Assembly: GCA_010093685.1 (NCBI GenBank)
Contig: MU006235.1
Span: forward strand, 883,780 to 947,779
DNA length: 64,000 bases
From: Ophiobolus disseminans
Lineage: Eukaryota; Ascomycota; Dothideomycetes; Pleosporales; Phaeosphaeriaceae
Direction: 5' to 3'
The first letter of the stretch is position 1. Each line of letters begins with the position of its first letter. Below are positions 20,099-30,339 of the stretch, one piece after another. A program made the position numbers and the translations under genes. The notes beneath the pieces were generated by a model. The model ran no database searches. It was given only the letters and a program-made list of their open reading frames with translations, and was not told where the DNA came from.

Positions 20099-22926
20099 GT
20101 TCGTTGAGCGCTGCTTCATTAGAAATGGCTGGAGCAATCAGGATGGGGACTGGTTGCTACCTTCATCTTGCTTTGAGTGCGCATCGACTCCTGTTCCGAG
20201 CTTCGAGGGGCGCGCCCTCCCCCCTTTACCACTGTGACACGAGTTATCGACGTCCGTGAGTCACGGATGTAGGACTGGTTTCGAAGACGGTGTAAGAGTG
20301 CATACGCCCACCATTTTGAACACTCCCTGCAATCGCGTTCCACCCGTGGGTAACTGGATACACTGTTATTATGCCTGTTCGAACGTGACAAGACACAAGG
20401 CGCTTGCCAATAGCACGGGAGGAAGACAAATTTCGAATTCCGCTAGGATCACTAGGGGAAAGCAAACCGCTGACGAGTCTGCTCAATTGGCGTAGTCCGC
20501 CAGGAACGGCCACCGTCTTTTCCAACATCCCAGCATCGGAAGTGAGCGACGAGCATAGCAATAGAGTGTTTATGGTGGAGATCTATGGGCTCGGTTGCCT
20601 TGTTTGACGCCTCTTCCGTTGGGTCTACATTGTGGAAGCCGTACGTTGGTTGCGATTCGCCACCACGATGGGTGTGAAGGCGTCCAGTCATTCTTGGCTG
20701 CCGCAACAAATTAACTACGGATTCTCGTCGGTACCGGTTGCAAGCATAGACAACGTGGTACAGTAGTTCAAAACCCGCGAGGAAAAGCCCTGTTGGGAAC
20801 AAAGTGTGCCACAAACGACAGCAGTAAAATCACTAACGCAACGCGTACAATAGTCCCTTGGTTGAGCAACAGGGAGGACGTGCATGATATGCAGTGGTGA
20901 CAAGGAATATCGATGCCTAGTCAACGTGACCCTTGTGTGCTTGGAAATGAGTTCATTGCGAGAGTCCTGCAGCCTCTGCGAATGAGGGCGTCCCTTAGAG
21001 TTGGACGACCGTGCACGGTGGTATTGAGAAGGACCGTTGACTAGGACGCTCGAGCGTGGGGAGCGGCCCAATAAGGGGCGACGGGAGGCCAGCCACAGTA
21101 GAAGCCGGCACCTGGGTAGAGAACGACTCATCCTGTGCGACCTCATCCGCGCGGAACCTGCATATGGTAGAGCACACGTAATCCATAGGGCTAGCCCTAA
21201 GACCTTCGAACACGTTTCTGACCACACATAACGATCATAATGCAACGGAGCCTCGTAAGAGGCCTCCTGGGTCGCAGTGTTGGCTGCATGGTACCCGTCG
21301 AGGGGCGGTTGGAACATTAGCCTCGCGGGGCTGGAGCGACAATTCGCTGAGCATGACTGTAAATTGGCAGCGCAAAACCGTCGCCAATCATCCATCGTGC
21401 AGGACAAGGGCGCGTTACTTGGTGACGACAAGAACGGGGAATGGGGCCAAAACCGGTGTGCACTTTTGGGTGCCACAACGCCCGTTGACACCTCGAAAAC
21501 CCGTACTTGTCCGCGTGTCCGAGCAGGTGGGAGTCCTGGACAGTTGGTAAGTATAAAGTGACCGTTGGGACGGTGCGACGATGAGCCTTTCCCCACGTAC
21601 TCTTCCCCATGACCTGGCGTTAGCAGCAAAGTTTGCAGTTGATCTCCCAGTTTTGGGCTACTTGCGGGGCTAGACCGTTTAATAAAACCAGGCGGCATTT
21701 AGTATCAATCGTTGTGCAGTCGAAATCCCATGATTCCCAACTCTTGCGTTGATAACTTCTGCCTGGGTGGAAAGACTAATACTCACCGGTGACAGTGGGG
21801 TAACTGCAGGACAACCGTCAAGTGCCGTCTCAACTCGCCTGAGGATATGCAGTATGTCAGATGCTCAGAGAGCGATCTTGCGCATAAGCGAACAATGGAG
21901 AAGCAACGGTAAGGATTCGACTTTCAGCTCATCTCACTGTCAGTGTGCCAAGTTTTGTAGATCGAGGGCTGGATTGAGGGCCTCTGCAACTAGCAAAATG
22001 TTGCCTAACTGCTGCCTTTTGAGCGGTGGAGGTTAATAACAACACAAAGGGACGCGCCATAACGAATCGTGCAGTGAGGCAGATGTAAGATCGAGTCTTG
22101 AATAAGATGAACAGGCAGGAAGCGATGTGGAACGAGCGCTTGTCCCAGGCTGGGCTAGTGGCGTCACGTGTCGACGCGTTTTTGACATTTCAACCTTGGA
22201 AGGCTGTTGAAACGAATAAACAAAATATTCATCCTATTGTCGACAAGAATTTACCAAGTATTTTACGATGTTATGGTATCCGGGCTATACTTGAAGTATT
22301 TCAATGCGCGCGTGTGTGGCTGGTGAAGAAGCGATGCCATGTTGGCTCCCGAGCGCGTGCTTGCATTGCATACACGGCGCCTAACTTTCGAGGAGGATTT
22401 TCGAGTCGGCAAGACAGGCTCGGGATGTGTCAGATGTAGCCTGGTTTCCTTCATGAGTTTCGATTCATCTCAATTATTGTCCTCGGGTGTGTGTATTGAT
22501 ATTCGTGCCTCAGACCGTGAAGGAGACGTGCATGGACCAAGTGTTCTTTGCCACGCAATAATGCTTTCGACTTTACGAAGTGGTAAGATTAGGAACAAGG
22601 CCTGAATCACGTGGCTGCTGGTAGGATTATTTTGCAAATACCTGCGACCTGTTTAGTTTTGATCGTGAAGGAGTGTGAAGATGTGTTTGCGAGGCTTTCC
22701 CGGACTGGAATTTGTTCGTGGAATGTCAAATGAGGAAAGGTGCTGTATGCGCGACATCGCCGGGCCCGTGCATTCGTCTGTGCATACCCACGACGCGACC
22801 ATGGACGCGCCGCCTATCGTTTCCTGCCACCACAACTTGCATCTTGTGTTCTTCTACTTGGCTACTTGAACACCAATTGACCTTTCTCACTTCTTCTCTT
22901 CCTGGTTGCTCGAACACTGTTCTAAT
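20099..22926. other. 2.8 kb stretch without a recognisable gene
   Basis: The longest open frame is 327 codons on the minus strand (20715-21698). It is rich in Ser, Arg, Leu and Cys, has no motif, no good start context and overlaps other long frames, as expected by chance in GC-rich DNA. No repeat, transposase or RNA gene was recognised. The last 100 bp are C/T-rich and probably the promoter and leader of the homeobox gene. Confidence 0.5.
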
Positions 22927-24884
22927 ATGTCCAACTCATCACCTCTGCCATCCGCGATTGGCAGGCGCGATGCTCCAAGCACCACGGGCGCGCTTGCCTT
23001 CCTAGTGCACTCGCAAGAAACAGTTGCAAATAAGATGCCGCCAGGCGTGGATAACAAGGCTCTCGCAAGGCAAAGGAGACGCCGTACAAGGTATGAATTA
23101 TTTACTTCTATCATTCCTTTCGTGTCGACCATGTTGGGATGGCGGGTTTCGACGCGCCTTGGTGCTCGGTCCCAGCATCGTCCCGCCGCCGGCCTAATAA
23201 ACCCCACCATCATCTTCCGCGTCACCCACACTGACCACGTCACCACAGCAAGGAAGACGAAGACGTCCTCAAAGCAGAGTATCTGAAAAATCCGAAGCCC
23301 GATAAAGCGGCGCGTCTGGAGATTATTACCAAGGTCGCGCTTGGTGAGAAAGAAGTACAGGTAAGAATTTGCACCGTCGCGAATGCGCGCCTCGCCGTCA
23401 ATACTAACCTGAACTAGATATGGTTTCAAAATAGACGCCAAAACTCACGTCGTCGTTTGCGACCGCTGGAGCCATCATCGTCCGCATCACTCGTGTCGTC
23501 GTCGTCGTCCAACATGTCCGACCCGCCAACCGAGGAAGAGTCGAATGTGCGCGACCTTGAGCCGGAAGCTGAGCTGCCCTCGACCACGCACAGCCCGAAC
23601 TACGAGGCTGCTGAAGGAGAGCGCCCGAAAGACCCCGCAACACCTGAACTCACCTCGGACGAAACCGCGCCCGAGTCGCGTCCCGAAGAACCCACGCCCG
23701 CCCAACTGGAAACCCGAGCCTCTGCAACAACGACCGACTCAGCAAAGGACACGTGCACCGGCCCTCAAACCCTTGACACGGCGCCGACCGAAGCCAGCAA
23801 TACACAGACAGCACCCTCCTCCCAAGGCGCCTCGCAGCCTCGCACATCATGGATCTCGAACCGTCGCAGCGCCTCGTTCGTGCGGTACAGCGAAGATTAC
23901 GCGCCAGAAGTCATCACGTTCCCCAACGCGCCCATAAAACCAGAAGAGTCGCCCAAGACGGTTACTCCAGAATCGTCGACGCGTCCGCTCAAGCGCGCTC
24001 ACTCTTTTGTACGCTTGCGGACCAACGAAGATGGCACCGCCCGCATCGTCACAGACCTCGACAAAACGCCTTCGCCTCCCCACCTGAAGTCGAATCATGC
24101 TGCCTTCTCACGCGCTGCTGCTGGATTGCGAAGGAGCTACAGTGCCGCGGGTCTGAACGACCGACTGGCCGCTGTCACGCGAGGAGAGCCGAGCCCTAAG
24201 ATGCCCCGGACATCATCGAACATTGGAAGGAGCAGAGATTCGCGCGCTTGGGAGTTTTGGTGTGATCCAGAGTCACGCTCCACTACAAGCCTTACGACGC
24301 GTGCCGAACAAGAAGAAAGCGGAAGCGCAGCTGACGCGATTGGAATCCTTCGCGCAAACAGGAAGATCCTGGCGCAGAACCAGGCCCGGCAGAACACACC
24401 TCTGAAGTCACGACATGGTTCGCACAAGCTGCTCGGTAGCCCGGGCGTGAAGAAGTCCCGTGGCTCGATGCAGCGTGCCTCCACCGTTAATGGACGCTTC
24501 TCGACCAAGGAGTACCAGAAGAAGGGCGGCGATGAGACCGAATCAGACGATTTCCCTCAGACTGAGAGCGACAAGGAGAACTGGGAACCCGAGGTTGCTC
24601 CGTCTGCACGTCGACACCAAGTTGCTACCCCTCCTGCTGCCCGGCGCGCCCGTCAGATCTTAGGCGAAAACACAGATGTCCTATCACAGACCGCAAGCCT
24701 TGGTGCTATGCTATCGCGAGAGAAAGGCGGAGGCGCCAAGGGTATAGTCGACCCCGAACAGGACGACGAGCTGAGGACCTTCATGGGCGGCGATGACGTG
24801 AGCGGACGAACGAGCTTGGGTTCTGCGGAGGAGGCAGGATGTGTGGAAGGCTTGCTGAAGCTGAGCCAGGGCCAGTGGAGATGA
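22927..24884 (+). CDS. Homeobox transcription factor (Yox1-like)
   Basis: Three exons, 22927-23090, 23249-23360 and 23418-24884, join in phase (introns 158 and 57 nt) and encode 580 residues. The homeodomain spans about residues 47-107 and is split by both introns: RQRRRRTSKEDEDVLKAEY at the start and VQIWFQNRRQNSRRR at the recognition helix, so a typical homeodomain of DNA-binding type. The rest is low-complexity, acidic and Ser/Pro/Thr-rich, with short motifs such as SFVRLRTNEDGTARIV and RRSYSAAGL. Fungal proteins of this layout include Yox1-type regulators of cell-cycle or development genes; this assignment rests on the homeodomain near the N-terminus and long disordered tail. Located in the nucleus by inference. 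The gene appears intact. Confidence 0.88.
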
Positions 24885-25256
24885 TCACGCAAGAGTTGGA
24901 GGTTTTTGGTTGACGACCCGCTGTTGCAGCAGTATTGGTCGTATCAATACGCTTCTCGACCATCATTTTCGGCGCATTCTACTTGGAGTTTGGTTTGAGC
25001 ATTGTGGACAGATACAACGGGATCAGGCGTTTGGAGTGTTGCCCGTGAGCGGGCCGAAGTACATGAGACGGACAAAATGAAGACTACGATTATCATTCAC
25101 TGCTATTGCGCCAAAATCTCTGTTCTCACCTCTTTCACGTGCAGCATTTATTTTCGCTGCCCATATTCCTTCACACTGCCCTCCGACCACTTCCGTCTCA
25201 TATCACGTCTAGAGTTGACTTCACACAGTGTTCCCCTTTCCGCCCACCGTCTCCCC
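24885..25256. other. Intergenic, upstream of the first RING gene
   Basis: About 370 bp; C/T-rich towards the right. No gene seen. Confidence 0.4.
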
Positions 25257-25263
25257 TATAAAA
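25257..25263 (+). promoter_or_regulatory. TATA box of the first RING gene
   Basis: TATAAAA in CCCCTATAAAACTC, 66 bp before the ATG at 25329. Confidence 0.5.
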
Positions 25264-25328
25264 CTCTCTTAGTCTCTACCCACCCTCCTTCACACATCAC
25301 ACCCCTCCACCCTCCCTCAACCACAACC

Positions 25329-26246
25329 ATGTCTCAAACCCAAGACACAATCCCCACCCAACCCCCGACCTCTATGCCCGCCCTCCGCTCACAGGCGGAG
25401 TTCCTCATGACCGGTGTCCTCCCCATCGCCCCCCTCCCCAACGCAGACTGCTCCGTCTGCATCGAGAAGCTCGCCGACGACGTCGTCCAAATGGTCGCGT
25501 GTCAGCATACGTTTCACTGCGTGTGTATACTCGCGTGGCTACAAGGCGACGAACAGAAGAATCGCAGCTGTCCCAATTGTAGAGAGGAGCTATATGAAGC
25601 CGCACCGCGTGCTCGTGGGCGAAATTTTGCCGGTCAACAGTTCGGCGCGCGGTGGGAAGTCAATCCCCGGCCACAGGTGCGTGAAGGAATGACTGGCGCA
25701 GAGATGTTTGGTGCATTTTTTGAACGCTCTGAAGATTCGCTGACGCCTGAGGATCATGTCGGAAATGTAGAACAGCCGGCTCGTGCGCCGCTTAATTCTT
25801 TTGGGACGGTTCGACCTGCTGATACTCGCGTTCGCGGACTTCAACAATATGGCAATGCGCCCTGGGATATAAATGCTCCACCGAACGGCCGCGATGGCGA
25901 AGATATGTCCACCTCGGACTCAGACGACGTTGACTATAACGATGACGACGACGACGACGAGGAACCCGAGCATCCCCGTATGCCCGTCGACCGCGTCAAC
26001 GAGATGTACGAAGGGTGGGTGGCAGGTAATGGTATATGGCGTGACGCGGCGCCATCTGATCCGCCACAGACTGAACCAACTCCAGAAGAAGCCCCAGCAG
26101 TTTCGGCCCGAGATCAGCGTCGGGCGCGTATGGAGCGCTACTTGAACCATCGGTTTCGGAGCGCGGCTTGGGAGCGGCGAGAGGTTGCTCGTAGGCGCGA
26201 TTTTGAGGCGCGCCGCTGGGCGAGGCGGAATCGCGAGGGGTTTTGA
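25329..26246 (+). CDS. RING-H2 finger protein, paralog 1
   Basis: A single exon of 305 residues; ATG at 25329 (ACCATGTCT) is preferred over the open frame upstream because a TATA box and C/T-rich leader precede it. A complete RING-H2 finger lies at residues 41-84 (C41, C44, C58, H60, H63, C66, C81, C84), so the protein could act as an E3 ubiquitin ligase. Directly before the RING sits the motif RSQAEFLMTGVLPIAP, shared with the next two genes. The C-terminal part has an acidic run (DYNDDDDDDEEPE, about residues 204-216) and an Arg-rich tail (REVARRRDFEARRWARRNR). No membrane segment is seen. It is the first of three tandem paralogs on the same strand and the most regular one. Target unknown. 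Confidence 0.8.
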   Translation: MSQTQDTIPTQPPTSMPALRSQAEFLMTGVLPIAPLPNADCSVCIEKLADDVVQMVACQHTFHCVCILAWLQGDEQKNRSCPNCREELYEAAPRARGRNFAGQQFGARWEVNPRPQVREGMTGAEMFGAFFERSEDSLTPEDHVGNVEQPARAPLNSFGTVRPADTRVRGLQQYGNAPWDINAPPNGRDGEDMSTSDSDDVDYNDDDDDDEEPEHPRMPVDRVNEMYEGWVAGNGIWRDAAPSDPPQTEPTPEEAPAVSARDQRRARMERYLNHRFRSAAWERREVARRRDFEARRWARRNREGF

Positions 26247-26791
26247 GTGGATGTGACAAGATGATGTTATGATGGCTTAATGCGTAGGACGATGAGCTTG
26301 ATGAGACATGATTTTACGTTTCTGTGCAGAAACGCTGTTATGACTGATTCATAGTTATGATGAAAGATTTAGTACAAAGAAATTAGTCTTGAGATGTACA
26401 CGATACTTGCACTTGAGTGATGACTTTATTTTCAATTTCGCCCACAGTATTGAAGGAGCAGGGTAATGCAATTAGACAAAACCCTCGATGACAATCATAA
26501 ATTTAAGTGAAAGGCGCGCTATTAAATAACGAGTTAAGTGCATGTTCAACATTGACGAAAAGTATCTTCACAGTATCTCACGTACGTATTTCACAATAGT
26601 CATCTTCTATGTAACTAGCTTTCACTGAAACTTCTTGGATGCATTGTGCATGCACACTACCTCACTTCGAACGCGTAGAGTGTTCGCGCTTTTGTATCCC
26701 ACTTTCCTCTATATCAAATGTTACCAACCTCTTCCTATTACGTTACACTACTCGTCCTCTCCCAACCATATTCCAAGTTCACACTTCAAAA
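26247..26791. other. Intergenic between RING paralogs 1 and 2
   Basis: 545 bp, AT-richer than the genes around it. No gene seen. Confidence 0.4.
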
Positions 26792-28132
26792 ATGTCAACC
26801 GAAAATCTAGCAGCACCCAGCACTTCGTCTAACGACGCCGTAGCAGCGCCCAGCATGTCCGCCGACATTGCAGCAATACTCAGCATGTCCACTGACATCG
26901 TAGCAGCATCCAGCGCGTCCTCAGACACTACATCAGAAGACTTCACGCCGTTCACCGTCAACCCAGACGTGCCCTCCCCGCCAAGTGTGCGCTCACAAGC
27001 GGAATTTCTCGCTGGAGGCATAATTCCAATCGCCCCCGTTCCCGGGGAAGATTGTCCAATTCGTCGGGACGAGATGGCATCAGACGTGGTGAAAATCGCA
27101 GCTTGCTCTCACACCTTCCACTGCTCATGCATAGTCAGCTGGTTCGAAGGTTCTGGATATGTGCCAAACACCAGCTGCCCTTATTGCTGTCTGGAGCTAT
27201 ATGATCGTCCAAGTCGTCGTTCATCAATTGGCTCGATCGGCTCATTCGGCTCGCTCACATACAGTGAACGTGGCCGGACGCCATCCCTAGAAGATCTCCA
27301 TGAGAGAGAACGCGACGGAGAGACGTGGATTCAGCGTCAATATCGACTAATCCGTGAACGTCGTCGACGTTCAGGTTCACCGGTGTCCTCCTACGTGGGC
27401 AGCCCAGAGCCTCACTACGAAGGCGAGCGTGAATCCGAGACATGGGTTCAGCGTCAAACCCGATTAATCGATGAGCGTCACGTGCCTTCGCGTGTGTGGT
27501 ACTCTGCTTCTCGTCGAGGTTCAGGTTCAGTTGCCTCTCGTTACCGGTCCCGCTCTATCTCCAGCGACCTAGAGTCTTATTTCTCGGGTGAGCGAAATGG
27601 TGAAACCTGGTACGACCTTTTTTTAGCGGCTCGACAGAGACGCGAGGATTTACGTGTAGGTTCAGCTGCTTCTCGGTCGGGTAGCGTGGCAAGCTATGCT
27701 AGCTCAGCTCCCACTCACATCAACGATTTAGGAAGCTTTTATAGTGGTGACCGCAACGGCGAAGATTGGTATGAGCGGCGAGGTCATTTGCTCTCAGCTC
27801 TGGACCATGATTTACCAAATCCATCAGAAGTAGGAAGCTATTATGCGGGTGATCGCAACGGCGAGGATTGGTATGAACGTCGAGGTCGTTTGCGAGATGC
27901 TCGTGCAGAAGCGTCACATGGTTCAGCGTCATGGTCTGAACTGCGTGAACGCGCTCGTCGGACTCTTGATCGCATACGATCTTCAGATGGCATGCGCAAT
28001 CAGGACTCTTCAGCCCTCGATGGACATCCAGAAGGTACGAACTTGGTGCAGACCATTCGCCTTCCACGCTCATCGCCACATGAGCCGTTTACCGTTCGTA
28101 TCTCTGCGCCTGTAACCGTGTCTCGACTATAA
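26792..28132 (+). CDS. RING-finger-like protein with degenerate zinc site, paralog 2
   Basis: A single exon of 446 residues from the ATG at 26792. The N-terminus holds short repeats (SMSADIAAIL, SMSTDIVAAS). The pre-RING motif RSQAEFLAGGIIPIAP (67-82) matches the neighbours. In the RING, the first pair reads C-P-I-R (C88, R91), so the second zinc ligand is an arginine; the others are present (C105, H107, H110, C113, C129, C132). The C-terminal half has five copies of a unit with the core GERNGETW or GDRNGEDW, each followed by a charged helix (for example YERRGRLRDAR), the last two nearly identical. The zinc site may still fold or may have lost ligase function while the repeats act as a binding surface; both are inference. 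Confidence 0.75.
   Translation: MSTENLAAPSTSSNDAVAAPSMSADIAAILSMSTDIVAASSASSDTTSEDFTPFTVNPDVPSPPSVRSQAEFLAGGIIPIAPVPGEDCPIRRDEMASDVVKIAACSHTFHCSCIVSWFEGSGYVPNTSCPYCCLELYDRPSRRSSIGSIGSFGSLTYSERGRTPSLEDLHERERDGETWIQRQYRLIRERRRRSGSPVSSYVGSPEPHYEGERESETWVQRQTRLIDERHVPSRVWYSASRRGSGSVASRYRSRSISSDLESYFSGERNGETWYDLFLAARQRREDLRVGSAASRSGSVASYASSAPTHINDLGSFYSGDRNGEDWYERRGHLLSALDHDLPNPSEVGSYYAGDRNGEDWYERRGRLRDARAEASHGSASWSELRERARRTLDRIRSSDGMRNQDSSALDGHPEGTNLVQTIRLPRSSPHEPFTVRISAPVTVSRL
27298..27905 (+). repeat. Five imperfect in-frame repeats in RING paralog 2
   Basis: Units begin near 27298, 27417, 27582, 27739 and 27841. The shared core is (S/A)G(E/D)RNGE(T/D)W in units 3-5 and RDGETW or RESETW in units 1-2. 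The last two are also nearly identical in DNA sequence (about 40 nt), so at least one duplication is recent. Confidence 0.7.
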
Positions 28133-30339
28133 CAAATGTCAATTGACTCTTTGATCCCTCATCTCTTGGAGTGTAAAATTTTGACGTACTTCAATGATTC
28201 TCAAGTATCTCAAGTATCACTAATCCTACCACCCAAAGTGTAAGCTTATGACAAATGAGACACCTCCGCAAAGAAATTTCCCAGTTTTGCACTCTTATTG
28301 ACTCTGCATGTGATGTACTCAGTTTTCATGTATATCGTGAGTACTGGCGACCAGTACAAAAGCTTCTATCACCCGCATGGCCGATGCTGGAAGCCTTGCT
28401 CTTGGCTGCGGCATTCAGTGGCTGCATATCGAAGTCGCTCGTCTCGTGAAACAGCTGGCCAATCTTTCGCAATCTTTCCGGGCGGATAAAGTCTTATGGG
28501 TCCGCCGTGTTGTTCCGGTGAACTCCGCGCAGAAATGATTGTTTAGCCCTGGCATTTGGTCCTGCCTACTTGAAACGCGTGAGTATACGCTATCGAAATC
28601 GTGGTATACATACAGCGGAAAAGCTCTGCTACTTCGACAGCGGGCCTGACAGTACAACATGAAGCGTTCGAAAGTCGCGAAGGGTCGCTCATAGTTCTTC
28701 CACAAAACACTTATTCGCAACTCAATGTTCGATGCTTGGGGCAGTCTCTCTAGAGAACCGTATCCTTGGAAAATGTATCCACTCCAAGCCCGAGAAGTAG
28801 ACAATACGTTACTATGTAGATAATGCAACCATAAAATCGAAGTGACCGGGCCCTTCGCCAAGAAAGGGGTTCGGAACGATGGTTCCGCATGTTGTGAATG
28901 TAGTCGCTGTCGGTTTGAGGACGCTGCTCCAGCGGATTATTCTTGTGACCCTTCTGAAAGCTTCAGCAGTGACCTCATGGTTACAACTTTACTCTACGCG
29001 GCTCAAATTGCGTTGTTGGTGTTGTCAGCGCTGGCAAAGTTTGCTGAAGCTTAACATAGTGCGGAGATTGGAGAAAACAGTGTGGAAATTGCAAGTAGGT
29101 AGTCCAGGCAAGAAGTAGTGACTAGTGCTATATCACTTAAAACACGATGCGTAAGTAGACTACAACCAAAATGTTGGAGATCGAGCTTTTAGGGAAGGAT
29201 GAGGACAGAAATGTGGCTATGCCGAGCCTTGGAATGACGTAGCGCTTGTGGCTGGTTTCTCAAATCTGTTCACTTGCGGCCATCGCGCCGCATCTGGCAC
29301 CTGGGCAAACCATTCCAGCCGCATCAACATTTCGGCACCTAGAGGTCTCGCTAGCTTTTCCTTCGATATACATTGGCGCGCGGTCTTGCTCGAGGCATCA
29401 CGGGCAACGTACCTAGGTGCTAGCTTTCTCTGCCGCGAGCCCTATGTTTCTTTTGCATTATTTCTGAGTGAACCAATCGACTTGCCTCCCGCAATTGCCA
29501 TACCAATACGCTCATTTCTTCTGAGCTGTAGGGGTCAAGCTGATTTTGATGGGGCTTAAAACTCAGAAGAAGCGAGCTCCTTCGTACTGTCGACCATGCC
29601 GTCTTCAAGCTTCCGCCTTCATGCACGAGCGATTCCAGCACAACGCATAAGCCTCGTGGAATCAAATGTTATCATGAGTGTTATAGGAATAGATGATTTA
29701 CCTAGGTACAATGGGTATGCTAGGCATCGAACGCCGCGTGATCCCATATCTGATAAACTCATATCGCAAAGGACATCTCACTATAGGAGGCAGCTTACAC
29801 CATCAGCGCTATTCAGGGGTGAGTATGACGATGCTGTGGTTGCAGTACATATAACAATACCCAGTGGTAGTTAACTACAACTTGCCGAACCGTGGCAACT
29901 TCGAAATATGTTCGCATCTCGTCAAATGCTCCAAATCAGGGTCACCCGGACACCTTCCGAAAACACATCGCAGCAATGGAAAAATGCTTTGAACAGGTCG
30001 CGGCTGGATATAGACCCGTCTTTTACTCTACGATTTTGACAATTTCTATCATTGGTGACTTCATAAGTCGTGTGACTCCGTTGGGTGAAAGAGAATCATG
30101 CTTTGCATTGCGGCACATTGAGTTGCTTCTGCACCCTTCGCTCGCAAACAACACTCTTCACCTTAAAGCTAAGCCTTCACTCTCCCTCCTTCGCGTACAA
30201 ACTTTCCCATCATCCTTGTCAAACAGCCTCTAGCACACTCCCTCTCAACTCAACTCCAGATACGCTCACCAACGATCATCAGATTTGCCAACGAGCTCTC
30301 CACTTCAACACCTCAATCAATCGTATAAGTCGCGCCACC
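28133..30339. other. 2.2 kb between RING paralogs 2 and 3
   Basis: No convincing gene. Short frames such as 29248-29559 (plus) and 28415-28861 (minus) show no motif. The stretch is long enough for a lost gene copy, but no remnant of the RING motif was found in it by eye. The end is C/T-rich and serves as leader of paralog 3. Confidence 0.45.

Noticed and set aside
20715..21698. 327-codon open frame on the minus strand
   Set aside because: No motif, Ser/Arg/Cys-rich composition typical of chance frames in GC-rich DNA, and several other frames overlap it.
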